NCBI GenBank assembly: GCA_020051175.1
Contig: JAGVJJ010000085.1
Coordinates: 1-47,948, forward strand
Reading direction: 5' to 3'
DNA: 47,948 nt
DNA from: Bacteroidia bacterium
GTDB taxonomy: Bacteria > Bacteroidota > Bacteroidia > 2-12-FULL-35-15
Within the stretch, counting starts at the first letter, position 1, and the number at the start of each line of letters is the position of its first letter. The notes beneath the pieces are model-generated. The model did no database searches. It saw nothing but the letters and a program-made list of their open reading frames with translations, and was not told the DNA's origin. The translations under genes were made by a program, and so were the position numbers. This document shows positions 10,122 to 18,691 of the stretch, one piece after another.

Positions 10122-10766
10122 GTGACAAAGCATAGAATTACAAGCTGGGGTACTGTTGTAGCGCTGTTTATTTATTTTGCAGCATACAGCCAGTCACCGG
10201 TTAAAATTGGAAATCAAACCTGGGCTGCAGAAAACTTAAATGTGGATGCATTCAGGAATGGAGATAAAATAAAACAGGCCAAAAGCAAAAGACAGTGGAA
10301 ACGGATGGGCCGTAAACATAAGCCAGCCTGGTGCTATTATGAAAATAAAACTGCCAATGGCAATGTCTACGGTAAATTGTACAACTGGTATGCTGTAAAC
10401 GACCCCCGCGGATTGGCTCCTTGCGGATGGCACATACCTAGCGACCAGGAATGGACAGAGCTTACAGAGTTTTTGGGTGGTGAGGAAGTGGCAGGGATAA
10501 AGCTGAAATCAACCAAGGGCTGGAAAGAGCACGTTAACAACCTGAGCAACGGAACCAATAAAAGCGGTTTCGGGGGTTTACCTGGTGGATACAGGTTCAG
10601 TAACGGAGACTTTTTCTATAAGGGCAATTTTGGTTACTGGTGGACCTCTACCCTTGTGGATGATGAGAAAGCCTATTACAGGGATCAGAGCTTTGATAAA
10701 AGCAGTGTCACAAAAGATAGCAATGAGAAAGTGAACGGGATGTCCGTTAGGTGTGTGAAGGATTAA
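10122..10766 (+). CDS. FISUMP-domain exported protein
   Basis: 214 residues starting at GTG 10122, two bases after the preceding stop. A signal peptide (ending AAYSQ) leads into a 'Fibrobacter succinogenes major paralogous' domain: VKIGNQTWAAENLNV at the start, GKLYNWYAVNDPRGLAPCGW and HIPSDQEWTELTEFLGG in the middle, GFGGLPGGYR and WWTSTL later, ending MSVRCVKD. This domain is common on surface proteins of Bacteroidota and Fibrobacteres. Its biochemical role is not known. No T9SS tail is seen. Confidence 0.85.
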   Translation: MTKHRITSWGTVVALFIYFAAYSQSPVKIGNQTWAAENLNVDAFRNGDKIKQAKSKRQWKRMGRKHKPAWCYYENKTANGNVYGKLYNWYAVNDPRGLAPCGWHIPSDQEWTELTEFLGGEEVAGIKLKSTKGWKEHVNNLSNGTNKSGFGGLPGGYRFSNGDFFYKGNFGYWWTSTLVDDEKAYYRDQSFDKSSVTKDSNEKVNGMSVRCVKD

Positions 10767-10783
10767 AATATAATCTATTCATT

Positions 10784-10820
10784 AAAAGTTCGCACTATGC
10801 GAACTTTTGTGTTATCTTTG
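10784..10820 (+). promoter_or_regulatory. Palindromic operator and promoter of higBA-type pair
   Basis: AAAAGTTCGC-ACTAT-GCGAACTTTT (10784-10808) is a perfect 10-bp inverted repeat. TATCTTTG at 10813-10820 matches the Bacteroidota -7 box TAnnTTTG, and the toxin ATG lies 11 bases further on. A regulator bound to the palindrome would cover the -33 region, the usual arrangement for antitoxin autorepression. The palindrome could also act as a terminator for the FISUMP gene, which ends at 10766. Confidence 0.65.
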
Positions 10821-10831
10821 TACAAAGTAAT

Positions 10832-11125
10832 ATGAATATAGTGGCCTTTAGGACATTAAGAGTGTTTTATGAAAAACATGAAGATTGTGCGGCCCAGCTG
10901 AAAACATGGTATAGAAAGGCGGTTTCTGCCAATTGGAAATCGCCACAGGATATTAAAACAGATTACCCATCTGCTAGTATTTTAGAGGATAACAGGGTGG
11001 TTTTTAATATTAAAGGAAACGAATACAGACTAATTGTCAAGTTTAATTATCATTACGGATGGGCCTGGATTAGGTTTATTGGAACTCATGCTCAGTATGA
11101 TAAAATTGATGCAAAAACCATTTAA
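10832..11125 (+). CDS. HigB-like mRNA interferase toxin
   Basis: 97 residues from ATG 10832. The frame is open back to 10751, but that would run through the operator and the upstream stop. The sequence fits the HigB branch of the RelE/ParE fold: TLRVFYEKHEDCAAQLKTWY, then a basic middle and NEYRLIVKFNYHYGWAWIRF, ending GTHAQYDKID. HigB toxins cleave mRNA on the ribosome. The partner antitoxin follows after 9 bases. Toxin-first order is typical of higBA. Confidence 0.88.
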   Translation: MNIVAFRTLRVFYEKHEDCAAQLKTWYRKAVSANWKSPQDIKTDYPSASILEDNRVVFNIKGNEYRLIVKFNYHYGWAWIRFIGTHAQYDKIDAKTI

Positions 11126-11134
11126 AAGAGTAAG

Positions 11135-11488
11135 ATGAAATTTGCTCCAATTAAAAACGAAAAAGAATATCAGCAAGCTTTACTCGAACTTGAGAAAGTT
11201 TTTGATGCTGAACCTAATTCCCCGCAAGGAGATAAAGGTCAGGTACTCGTGCTTTTGATTGAAGACTATGAGAAAAAACATTACCCAATAGATTTGCCTG
11301 ATCCCATTGAAGCTATAAAATTAACCATGGAAGAAAAGGGATTAACAAATAAAGATGTGGTTTCTTATTTCGGAAGTAAGAGTCTTGTTTCGCAGGTTTT
11401 ATCAAAACAAAGAAATTTATCTTTAAAAATGATAAGAGCCTTGCACAAAGGGTTAAGGCTGCCTTACGAAATTTTACTTGCCGAATAA
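11135..11488 (+). CDS. HigA-like antitoxin with HTH domain
   Basis: 117 residues. The N-terminal half (IKNEKEYQQALLELEKVFDA, and LVLLIEDYEKKHYPID) is the HigA toxin-binding part. The C-terminal half is an XRE-type helix-turn-helix (PIEAIKLTMEEKGLTNKDVV ... SLVSQVLSKQRNLSLKMIRA). It should neutralise the adjacent toxin and repress the promoter at the upstream palindrome. Confidence 0.9.
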   Translation: MKFAPIKNEKEYQQALLELEKVFDAEPNSPQGDKGQVLVLLIEDYEKKHYPIDLPDPIEAIKLTMEEKGLTNKDVVSYFGSKSLVSQVLSKQRNLSLKMIRALHKGLRLPYEILLAE

Positions 11489-11545
11489 CTAGTTGCTTAA
11501 TAAGATATTGATTATCAATTTCTTAATTGATAAATAAAATAGAAA

Positions 11546-13513
11546 ATGTTCAAAGAATACGATGTCATAGTGGTGGGTGCCGGTCATGCCGGATGTGAAG
11601 CAGCAGCAGCGGCAGCGAATATGGGTTCGTCAACATTGTTAATCACAATGAATATGCAGACGATAGCCCAGATGAGCTGTAACCCTGCAATGGGTGGCAT
11701 TGCTAAAGGTCAGATTGTCAGGGAGATAGATGCTCTTGGTGGTTATTCCGGAATTGTTACCGACAGAACAGCTGTGCAATTCCGTATGCTGAACCGCTCT
11801 AAAGGCCCGGCCATGTGGAGCCCCCGCGCACAAAGCGACCGCTGGAAATTTGCTGAAGAATGGAGATTAATGCTTGAAGCCACTCCGAACCTGGATTTCT
11901 GGCAGGACATGGTAAAAGCGTTGATCGTTGAAGACGAAAACGGAGAGCGAGTGATTGAGAATAGAGAGAATGTCTCAAATCTCAAATCTCAAATCTCAAA
12001 TCTCAAGGTAAAAGGAGTCATTACAGGCATGGATCTCGAAATCCGGTGTAAATCTGTAGTGCTCACTAATGGAACGTTCTTAAATGGTATTATCCACCTT
12101 GGTGAGAAAAATTTTGGTGGTGGACGTGCCGGAGAAAAATCTTCAACCGGAATTACTGAGCAATTGGTAAAACTGGGTTTTGAAGCCGGGCGTATGAAAA
12201 CCGGAACCCCTCCCCGTATTGATGGACGTTCTTTGGATTATTCCAAAATGGAAGTTCAGCACGGTGATGAAACACCGGACCGGTTTTCCTATATGGATGT
12301 AGACCAGTTTGGTTTCAAAATCGAACGCAGGGATGCATTCAAAAACGGACCGCATGGACAAATTCCATGTTATATTACTTATACAAACAATGAAGTTCAC
12401 GAAATCCTGAAAACAGGTTTTGAAAAATCACCGATGTTTGCAGGCCGTATCCAGGGATTAGGTCCAAGGTATTGCCCGAGCATCGAAGATAAAATCACCC
12501 GTTTTGCGGAGCGTGAACGTCACCAGATTTTTGTTGAACCCGAAGGATGGAATACGGTTGAAATTTATGTGAATGGTTTCTCCACTTCCCTTCCTGAAGA
12601 TGTTCAGTACAAAGCTTTAAAAATGATCCCCGGATTTGAGAACGTGAAAATGTTCCGTCCGGGATACGCAATTGAATACGATTATTTCCCTCCTCAGCAA
12701 TTGCACCTGACTTTGGAAACAAAGCTGGTTGGAGGTTTATATTTTGCCGGACAAATAAATGGGACCACGGGCTATGAGGAAGCAGCTTGTCAGGGATTAA
12801 TGGCCGGCATCAATGCACATTTAAAAGTGAATGGAAAGTCACCTTTTGTGTTGCAGCGTTCTGAGGCCTACATCGGTGTTTTGATTGATGACCTGGTTAC
12901 AAAAGGTACTGAAGAGCCTTATCGTATGTTTACCTCGAGGGCAGAGTACCGTATCCTTTTACGTCAGGACAATGCCGACATTCGTCTCACCCCTAAATCC
13001 TATGAATTAGGTTTGGCGAAAAAGGAGCGTTTAGAACGGGTACAAAAGAAGCAAGCAGAGACGAATGAAATCATAAAGTATTTCAAAACGGAGAGCATTG
13101 AGCCTGCTGAAATTAATCCGGTATTGGAACAGATTGGCTCCTCCCCTATCACTCAAAAAGTGAAGATGTTTGGAGTGCTGACTCGTCCGACCATTGCATT
13201 GAAAGATTTTACAATTTCACCAAAAGTGAAAGAATTTATATCAAAGTATTCTTCTGAAAGTATTGAGCAGGCGGAAATATTGATGAAGTACGAAGGATAC
13301 ATTTCAAAAGAAAATGAGCTTGCCGACAAGCAAACACGTTTGGAGGATTTGGTCCTTCACGAGGATTTTGATTACAAAAGATTGACTTCTTTGTCGGCCG
13401 AAGCACGTGAGAAACTGAATAAAGTAAGACCGAGAACGATTGGACAAGCGTCCAGGATTTCAGGCATTACCCCTTCCGATATTTCCATTTTGATGGTGTA
13501 TTTGGGAAGGTAA
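11546..13513 (+). CDS. mnmG: tRNA uridine-34 carboxymethylaminomethyl synthase subunit
   Basis: 655 residues. With MnmE it installs the cmnm5 group on U34 of certain tRNAs, using FAD. The dinucleotide-binding motif [12 protein letters not shown] is at residues 8-19. [32 protein letters not shown] and [14 protein letters not shown] are MnmG signatures, and the C-terminal domain ([18 protein letters not shown]) is intact. It is slightly longer than usual because of a low-complexity insert at about residues 139-155 encoded by a 7-base tandem repeat. MnmG (GidA) often lies near the origin and parAB, which fits the parS-like sites just downstream. mnmE is not in the window. Confidence 0.97.
   Translation: MFKEYDVIVVGAGHAGCEAAAAAANMGSSTLLITMNMQTIAQMSCNPAMGGIAKGQIVREIDALGGYSGIVTDRTAVQFRMLNRSKGPAMWSPRAQSDRWKFAEEWRLMLEATPNLDFWQDMVKALIVEDENGERVIENRENVSNLKSQISNLKVKGVITGMDLEIRCKSVVLTNGTFLNGIIHLGEKNFGGGRAGEKSSTGITEQLVKLGFEAGRMKTGTPPRIDGRSLDYSKMEVQHGDETPDRFSYMDVDQFGFKIERRDAFKNGPHGQIPCYITYTNNEVHEILKTGFEKSPMFAGRIQGLGPRYCPSIEDKITRFAERERHQIFVEPEGWNTVEIYVNGFSTSLPEDVQYKALKMIPGFENVKMFRPGYAIEYDYFPPQQLHLTLETKLVGGLYFAGQINGTTGYEEAACQGLMAGINAHLKVNGKSPFVLQRSEAYIGVLIDDLVTKGTEEPYRMFTSRAEYRILLRQDNADIRLTPKSYELGLAKKERLERVQKKQAETNEIIKYFKTESIEPAEINPVLEQIGSSPITQKVKMFGVLTRPTIALKDFTISPKVKEFISKYSSESIEQAEILMKYEGYISKENELADKQTRLEDLVLHEDFDYKRLTSLSAEAREKLNKVRPRTIGQASRISGITPSDISILMVYLGR
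11973..12007 (+). repeat. 7-base tandem repeat (TCTCAAA) inside mnmG
   Basis: Four exact copies of TCTCAAA plus a fifth ending in G, in frame within mnmG. It encodes [11 protein letters not shown], in the place where other MnmG proteins have a short loop between the FAD-domain strands. Because the unit is 7 bases, gain or loss of one copy shifts the frame. Confidence 0.9.
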
Positions 13514-13519
13514 AATTGA

Positions 13520-13539
13520 ATTGTTCCACGTGGAACAAT
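13520..13539. promoter_or_regulatory. parS-like site 1
   Basis: A perfect 20-bp palindrome with core GTTCCACGTGGAAC, six bases after the mnmG stop. It matches the general ParB-loading pattern TGTTnCACGTGnAACA. Confidence 0.8.
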
Positions 13540-13610
13540 ATTAATTTGAATTTAAAGCGGGGATTGAATCGGATTGTGTGGTGGTAATTGAGGATTGTGT
13601 TCTTTAAATG

Positions 13611-13628
13611 ATGTTCCACGTGGAACAT
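13611..13628. promoter_or_regulatory. parS-like site 2
   Basis: ATGTTCCACGTGGAACAT, a perfect 18-bp palindrome of the same family, 72 bases after site 1 and just before the DUF805 pseudogene. Confidence 0.8.
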
Positions 13629-13644
13629 TTAATATTTTGAAACA

Positions 13645-14019
13645 ATGAATACTATTTCCAGCTTTAACCTATGTGGTGTTTAAAGGAAGGGCTTCTAAAA
13701 CAGAATACTGGATGTTCATGCTTTTCCACCTCGTTCTTTTAACGGTTTTATGACTAATAGACAAGGTTATTGAGTTGAACACGGGATTTGGGTTCCAATA
13801 TGAAAATGTGCTATATTCAATATAGGGCTTGCTTACTTTGGTCCCCAGGCTTGCTGCTATGTCCAGAAGACTTCATGATTCTGGAAGGAGCGGCTGGAAA
13901 TATTGGTTGTTTTGATTCCGCTTATTGGAACTATTTGGCTGTTGATTTTACTTAGGATGGATCGTGAGGAAGGCAAAAATCAGTTTGGACTGATCCGGGA
14001 ATATGATTTCGATTTATGA
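13645..14019 (+). pseudogene. DUF805 membrane protein, decayed
   Basis: The segment translates in pieces to a recognisable DUF805 protein. ATG 13645 gives MNTISSFNL. Then, one frame on from about 13673, VVFKGRASKTEYWMF, LIDKVIELN and LVPRLAAMSRRLHDSGRSGW can be read. After another shift near 13910, IPLIGTIWLLILLRMDREEG and NQFGL follow, to TGA 14017. In-frame stops TGA 13751 and TAG 13823 plus at least two frameshifts make it non-functional. The family signature RRLHDsGrSGW is intact, so decay looks recent. Normal length (~125 codons). DUF805 proteins are small inner-membrane proteins of unknown role. Confidence 0.85.
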
Positions 14020-14037
14020 ATGTTTCACGTGTAACAT
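14020..14037. promoter_or_regulatory. parS-like site 3 (imperfect)
   Basis: TGTTTCACGTGTAACA at 14021-14036 differs by one base from the classical TGTTTCACGTGAAACA. It is the only asymmetric member of the cluster and overlaps the end of the DUF805 pseudogene by one base at its outer edge. Confidence 0.65.
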
Positions 14038-14124
14038 TCTATAAAATAAAATAGAATAGATATTTAGTTTTTGTGCTGTTTGGTTTTGTGGAGTGAGTGA
14101 ATAAGAGTGGTAGTTCTTTGAATT

Positions 14125-14142
14125 GTGTTCCACGTGGAACAC
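14125..14142. promoter_or_regulatory. parS-like site 4
   Basis: GTGTTCCACGTGGAACAC, a perfect 18-bp palindrome. The region from 14038 to 14399 holds no other feature that I can support. Confidence 0.8.
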
Positions 14143-14399
14143 TTTTAAAAGTGTCGGTTTTGGTTTGTGTTTACATATCATTTCAACGGCATTTCTAGTA
14201 AGAAAGCAAACTTCAAATTTGTTTGTTTGGTTTGTCAAATTCGCTCTTAACCCCTATGGTAAAGTGGAGTGAAATGAATTCTAAAATTGGATGCAAATAA
14301 ATTGGTATGGTTTGTGCTTGGAGGAGCGGTCCCGTATCAGCGGATTTGACTTCGCTTTTTGATCTGGAAAATGCTGTAAATGATTAAAACTTCTCACAA

Positions 14400-14855
14400 A
14401 TGAAAATGTCAGCCTCTGTCATCACGTTGTTAATTGGCTTGAATCTGTTTTGTCAGAATAAAGCTAATCCAATTAAAGTAAATGGTTACACTGTTACTGT
14501 GATGATTCCAGATTTTGAATCTGCTGATAGTGTTCAGGAATATACTCTTAAGATGAGTAGGCATGAACTTGCAGGTTTAGAATTTAAAAAATCCGATGGG
14601 GATACAAATACCTATTGGATAAGTTGTGAGATTGAAGAGGGTTTAACCCGCACCGACACCGTTCTTATGGAATGCACTTCGGGTTTTATGGGTTGGGACT
14701 ATAGACCTCAATTTAAATATATGTCTGTTAATAATCCTCGGTATGCTATCAAAACGGGTGTGTATTTATTTACATTTCAAACGAAGGGAAAAGTAAGAAA
14801 GTATAGGTTAAAAGCTAAAATGAAAGAGCCAAAGGAATACCGGGATAGTTTCTAA
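14400..14855 (+). CDS. Small exported protein of unknown function
   Basis: 151 residues; ATG 14400, with a second ATG at 14406 also possible. It has a short signal peptide (MKMSASVITLLIGLNLFCQN). The mature part has alternating beta-like stretches (IKVNGYTVTVMIPDF; AIKTGVYLFTFQTKGKVRKY), suggesting a small beta-rich domain. It sits between parS-like sites 4 and 5. No family recognised. Confidence 0.65.
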   Translation: MKMSASVITLLIGLNLFCQNKANPIKVNGYTVTVMIPDFESADSVQEYTLKMSRHELAGLEFKKSDGDTNTYWISCEIEEGLTRTDTVLMECTSGFMGWDYRPQFKYMSVNNPRYAIKTGVYLFTFQTKGKVRKYRLKAKMKEPKEYRDSF

Positions 14856-14902
14856 CGGATATGCTTTTATTTTTCTGAATATTGTTTATTTTAATTCATG
14901 TA

Positions 14903-14918
14903 TGTTCCACGTGGAACG
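14903..14918. promoter_or_regulatory. parS-like site 5
   Basis: TGTTCCACGTGGAACG: the 14-bp core is perfect and only the last outer base deviates. It lies 14 bases before the likely methyltransferase start. The frame is open through the site (it would read MFHVERAENN), so the alternative start at 14902 lies inside the palindrome. Confidence 0.75.
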
Positions 14919-14931
14919 TGCAGAAAATAAT

Positions 14932-15813
14932 ATGGAAGTCTTAAGGAGTTGTCCGGTTTGTGATGCATCTGAAACCAGGTTGTTTTTAGAGTGTAAGGAC
15001 TATACCGTTTCGCAGGAAACATTCAAAATAGTAGAGTGTGCTGCCTGTGGGTTTAAATTTACAAACCCTCGTCCGGATGAAAATAAATTGGGTGATTATT
15101 ACAAGTCTGAGAATTATATATCTCATTCAAATACTGATAAAGGATTTATCAATTCGGCTTACCAGGCAGTACGTAAATACACCTTATTGCAGAAGCTGAA
15201 ACTGATTTCCAAATTTTATAAAACCGGGAAATTGCTGGATATAGGATGCGGAACAGGAGAGTTTCTGAAAACGTTTAAGGATGCCAAGTGGGAAACCACA
15301 GGAATTGAGCCAAGCGAGGATGCCCGGAAAATGGCAATCCAGAATTATGGACTTGATGTAAAAGGGGAGGAGGGTTTAAAAGACCTTGCCCCTGAAAGTT
15401 TTGATGTAATTACGATGTGGCATGTATTGGAACACGTACCACATTTAAACGAGCGTATAGGCGATTTAAAGCGTTTATTGAAACCTAAGGGTATAATTGT
15501 GGTTGCGGTACCCAATTGCAGTTCCCTGGACGCTAAAAAGTATGGTGCGCATTGGGCGGCTTATGATGTTCCAAGGCACCTCTATCATTTTATACCCAAA
15601 GATATTGAGACCCTTTTCAGGAAACACGGGTTTACAGTATTCCGAACACTTCCTATGGTGTTCGATTCCTTTTATGTTTCCATGCTAAGTGAGAAATACA
15701 GTTCAGGCCAATCCAATATTGTTTCAGCTGTATGGACTGGATTCAGGTCAAACCTCTCAGCATTAAAATCTGGTAAAACATACTCCAGCCAGATTTATTT
15801 GATTCGCAAATAA
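14932..15813 (+). CDS. Class I SAM-dependent methyltransferase with zinc ribbon
   Basis: 293 residues from ATG 14932. An upstream ATG at 14902 would add ten residues encoded by the parS palindrome, and I prefer 14932. Residues 1-45 hold a CPVC...CAACG zinc-ribbon-like pair, then TNPRP. The SAM-binding motif LLDIGCGTGEFL lies near residue 100, with IEP, a DVITMWHVLEHVPH motif and LLKPKGIIVVAVPN. This layout fits Methyltransf_23-type enzymes that often modify sugars or quinones; the substrate cannot be told. Soluble. Confidence 0.88.
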   Translation: MEVLRSCPVCDASETRLFLECKDYTVSQETFKIVECAACGFKFTNPRPDENKLGDYYKSENYISHSNTDKGFINSAYQAVRKYTLLQKLKLISKFYKTGKLLDIGCGTGEFLKTFKDAKWETTGIEPSEDARKMAIQNYGLDVKGEEGLKDLAPESFDVITMWHVLEHVPHLNERIGDLKRLLKPKGIIVVAVPNCSSLDAKKYGAHWAAYDVPRHLYHFIPKDIETLFRKHGFTVFRTLPMVFDSFYVSMLSEKYSSGQSNIVSAVWTGFRSNLSALKSGKTYSSQIYLIRK

Positions 15814-16596
15814 AAATTTTCTCCTAACCTCCTTCTTTGAATCATTACGGTTCGTTCTACATTCGATTAAAAATTTACCCCTGAAATTTAATTTCAGACC
15901 TCTATTTTCACATCAAAATTTTTTTTGAGTATTCTAAATTAATTTTCGGAGCTATTATTTTCCATCTTAAAAATCCATTCACTTTATCTAGATGGTAAAT
16001 ATCTTCTTTAAGAATCTTTTTTATAGGATTCTGATAGAAGAAGCTATAAAAATGACCAATTTTTGAGCTTTAAAGTGCGTTTTAGCGCTCTATGGTGTTA
16101 TTTTATTCATACAAACCCGAAAATAGTTTAAAAATCAGCTATCTGGCGAACAATTAGCCGTTTTTAAGGCTAACTTCCACCAAGCCCCTACCGTAATCCC
16201 TATCCCAAATCGGTTGTTTTGACCCATTTTTAGGCGTTTTGAGCTGCTTTCTAGAGTCAATACAACACTCTGTCCATTCGAAGGCTAAATCGTCTTAAAA
16301 CACGTTTTTTGGCCCTTTCCATTAAAATAATTTTCATTTACCACTCATTCGTGGTTTTTAGACCTAAATTTCACGAACAATTTTATAACTACCTGAATAT
16401 AAATAGATTATGAATTATGTTTTTTGTTTTATTTTATAATTAATTGATAATCAACTAATTATATGTTTTTGTTCTTTTGTGAATAATAACTAATTGGTAT
16501 ACAGTCAAATATGCAGTTGTGCAGGTAGAACCAAGCTTTGGCTGGAAGATATTCGGAAAAAACAATACTTTTGAAGACTGGTAACATTTTTAGAAT
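15814..16596. other. 783-bp AT-rich region without recognisable gene
   Basis: I see no supported reading frame on either strand. It contains short hairpins, for example TTAGCC/GGCTAA (16154-16173) and AGAATC/GATTCT (16010-16031), and long A/T runs. It could be promoter-distal spacer or fully eroded coding DNA. Confidence 0.5.
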
Positions 16597-16965
16597 ATGC
16601 GCGGACTCTATACCATACTGCTCCTGATACTTTCCAATACATTCATGACTTTTGCCTGGTACGGGCACTTAAAATTCAAGGAAATGAAATGGTTCGAAAA
16701 CCTTGGAATCATTGCAATTGTGCTTATCAGCTGGGGGATAGCGCTGTTTGAATACATCTTCCAGGTCCCGGCCAATAAAATCGGTTTTAAAGAGAATGGA
16801 GGGCCTTTCTCGCTGGTAGAGCTCAAAGTAATCCAGGAAGCGGTTACGCTCGTTATTTTCACTGTTTTTACGCTGATTTTCTTCAAGAATGAAGTGCTGA
16901 AATGGAATCACTTTGTGGGCTTTATTTTTCTCATCCTGGCAGTGTATTTTATTTTCAGGAAGTAG
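16597..16965 (+). CDS. DMT-family protein (DUF486), four-helix membrane protein
   Basis: 122 residues with four transmembrane segments (about 3-22, 33-52, 76-95, 101-120). The motif FMTFAWYGHLKFK and the phrase SWGIALFEYIFQVPANKIG are typical of DUF486, a small family related to drug/metabolite transporters. Such short proteins usually work as dimers. The substrate is unknown. It stands alone. Confidence 0.85.
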   Translation: MRGLYTILLLILSNTFMTFAWYGHLKFKEMKWFENLGIIAIVLISWGIALFEYIFQVPANKIGFKENGGPFSLVELKVIQEAVTLVIFTVFTLIFFKNEVLKWNHFVGFIFLILAVYFIFRK

Positions 16966-17087
16966 GCTTTGGCTTCACGTTCCGGGTTTAAAGCTTTAGG
17001 TTAATTGGCTTGGTTGATAGTTTTTATCCCTGAAATGAGGCTGAAACGGCCAGCAGAAAAAAGAGTGGGGTTGCGGTTGGTTTCACA

Positions 17088-17785
17088 TTATCTTATTTTT
17101 ATGAGCTGTGAGCGAGTTTCCTCAATTTCGGCTACAGCCTTAATTCGCTTAGTCTCCAATTCATAAAATTTCATCCGTGTTAAAGGCTGATGTTGATCTT
17201 CGCGATATTCATACCCGTAAAAACGCCCGTAGATGAATGCGTTGCGCTCTTCTGTAAGTGTGCTGTCTATGCGCATTCCATCGGAATGCAATTCGTAGTA
17301 AACAATAGGACTGTACGGCATGTAGGTACCACTAAGTTCCGGAAAGCCCACGCTGCCGGCATATTCCAGTGTACTGTCAGCATCCTGGTTGGCAGCCGTG
17401 GCGGATACGAACATTGGAAAATTTAACCGCAGAACAATGCTATCGTTCCGGATCCTGAGCAGGGTAAGGGTATTGGCTTGCGGACGGCCATCGGTTTCCA
17501 GCAGCAGATCAAAGGTGTTTGCATTTGCCTTCAAAAGCAAGGGATATTCCCGCTCGTAAAAAAAATAAAATGTGGTGGAGTCGGATAAAAGGACTTTGCC
17601 ATTGCGTTTTACAATCAGCTGTTCGTATACCCCCCCGGAACTTCTGTAGTATCGGTTCCAAGGAGCAACTCGAAATTATCAGCAAGGGTCACTGTTTCGG
17701 CCTTAATGTGCCTGCCTTTTATTTGCTGCGCTTGGGCCGAAAATAAGAGGGTAAGAGCAGGAATGAGAATAAATAAACGGGCCAT
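17088..17785 (-). CDS. Exported protein of unknown function, frameshifted at a G7 run
   Basis: From ATG 17785 the signal peptide MARLFILIPALTLLFSAQAQ leads to ..NFELLLGTDTTEVPGG and then a stop (YTNS*). One more G in the seven-base run (C7 on the plus strand, 17630-17636) continues the frame without a break as VYEQLIVKRNGKVLLSDSTT... to 17088, making one protein of about 232 residues. The C-terminal half is unassigned; residues near the end (RMKFYELETKRIKAVAEIEE) look helical. A second ATG four codons earlier (17797) is possible. The function is unknown. The frameshift could be a real defect, a slippage switch, or an assembly error. Confidence 0.7.
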
Positions 17786-17891
17786 AATACAAAACACTTA
17801 TACACTAAAAACAAATCTATCCTTGTGTTACGAATGTACGTTTTTTAATGCTATAAAGCGAATATTGTACGCGGGATGTTAGAAGCAGAGC

Positions 17892-17911
17892 CCACCAGCG
17901 TTTGCTGGCGG
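17892..17911. repeat. Small imperfect palindrome
   Basis: CCACCAGC-gttt-GCTGGCGG, seven of eight pairs. It lies in the 216-bp gap between the frameshifted gene and the carbonic anhydrase gene, where nothing else is visible. It could act as a weak terminator for the minus-strand carbonic anhydrase operon. Confidence 0.4.
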
Positions 17912-18013
17912 AACCCCGCTTCCGGATTATTCTTAGGGCCCTTCATTGTCTGGCTGTTCAGCGGCACTAATGGTAAAGGCCCTGTGCTTTACGTGTTTGG
18001 TTTATTCGCAGAT

Positions 18014-18673
18014 TTATGCATTTGCCCTCTGCGAACCTAAATTCATGGTTTCAGGATAAAATGTGACCTCCCCGGTTGAGATGTCGTGAGTGCCTCCAAC
18101 AATTCCAATTTGTCCGCTTTCAATCATCTCCTTCAGGATAGGGCTGCGTTCCATTATTGATTTAACGGTACGTTTAACATTTATGGTCGCTACATTTTCT
18201 ACGAAAACAGAATTTTTTGAATTGCGGTTTTCTTTTGTCTGCGTTTCTTCATCAACCGCAGGTCTGATTTTGGTCAGCAATGCAGTTAAGTTGCCCATTT
18301 CAACGTGGTCACAAGCGCCTTTTACCGCTCCGCATTTTGTATGTCCCAAAACAACAATAATTTTTGATCCCGCAACTTTGCAAGCAAACTCCATGCTGCC
18401 TAAAATGTCCTCATTGATGATGTTTCCCGCAATACGTACGCTGAAAATGTCACCCAGTCCCTGGTCAAAAATTAATTCGGCAGAAGTCCGGCTGTCAATA
18501 CAGCTGAGGATTACAGCAAACGGATGTTGTCCGTCTGATGTTTCGTTTGCCTGTTGCAGAAGGTTACGGTTAATCTTCAGGTTATTTACAAACCGTTTGT
18601 TACCTTCTTTTAATAAGTTTATAGCCATTGACGGGGTTATGGCTGCCTGCATTTCTTTTGTTAGTGTTTTCAT
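18014..18673 (-). CDS. Beta-class carbonic anhydrase
   Basis: 219 residues. It interconverts CO2 and bicarbonate. Zinc ligands Cys58 (LSCIDSR, with Asp60 and Arg62 as the catalytic pair), His111 and Cys114 (LGHTKCGA) are all present, as is RIAGN. No signal peptide is seen, so it is cytoplasmic. It lies 18 bases downstream of a bestrophin-type channel gene on the same strand, so the two form an operon. A TetR gene is divergent on the other side of the channel gene. Confidence 0.96.
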   Translation of the reverse strand: MKTLTKEMQAAITPSMAINLLKEGNKRFVNNLKINRNLLQQANETSDGQHPFAVILSCIDSRTSAELIFDQGLGDIFSVRIAGNIINEDILGSMEFACKVAGSKIIVVLGHTKCGAVKGACDHVEMGNLTALLTKIRPAVDEETQTKENRNSKNSVFVENVATINVKRTVKSIMERSPILKEMIESGQIGIVGGTHDISTGEVTFYPETMNLGSQRANA

Positions 18674-18691
18674 TTTTAGGTTTTTATTTGT

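Noticed and set aside
14014..14238. Minus-strand reading frame of 74 codons
   Set aside because: It is made by translating two parS-like sites (FHVEH, LHVKH) and AT-rich spacer; no protein-like features.
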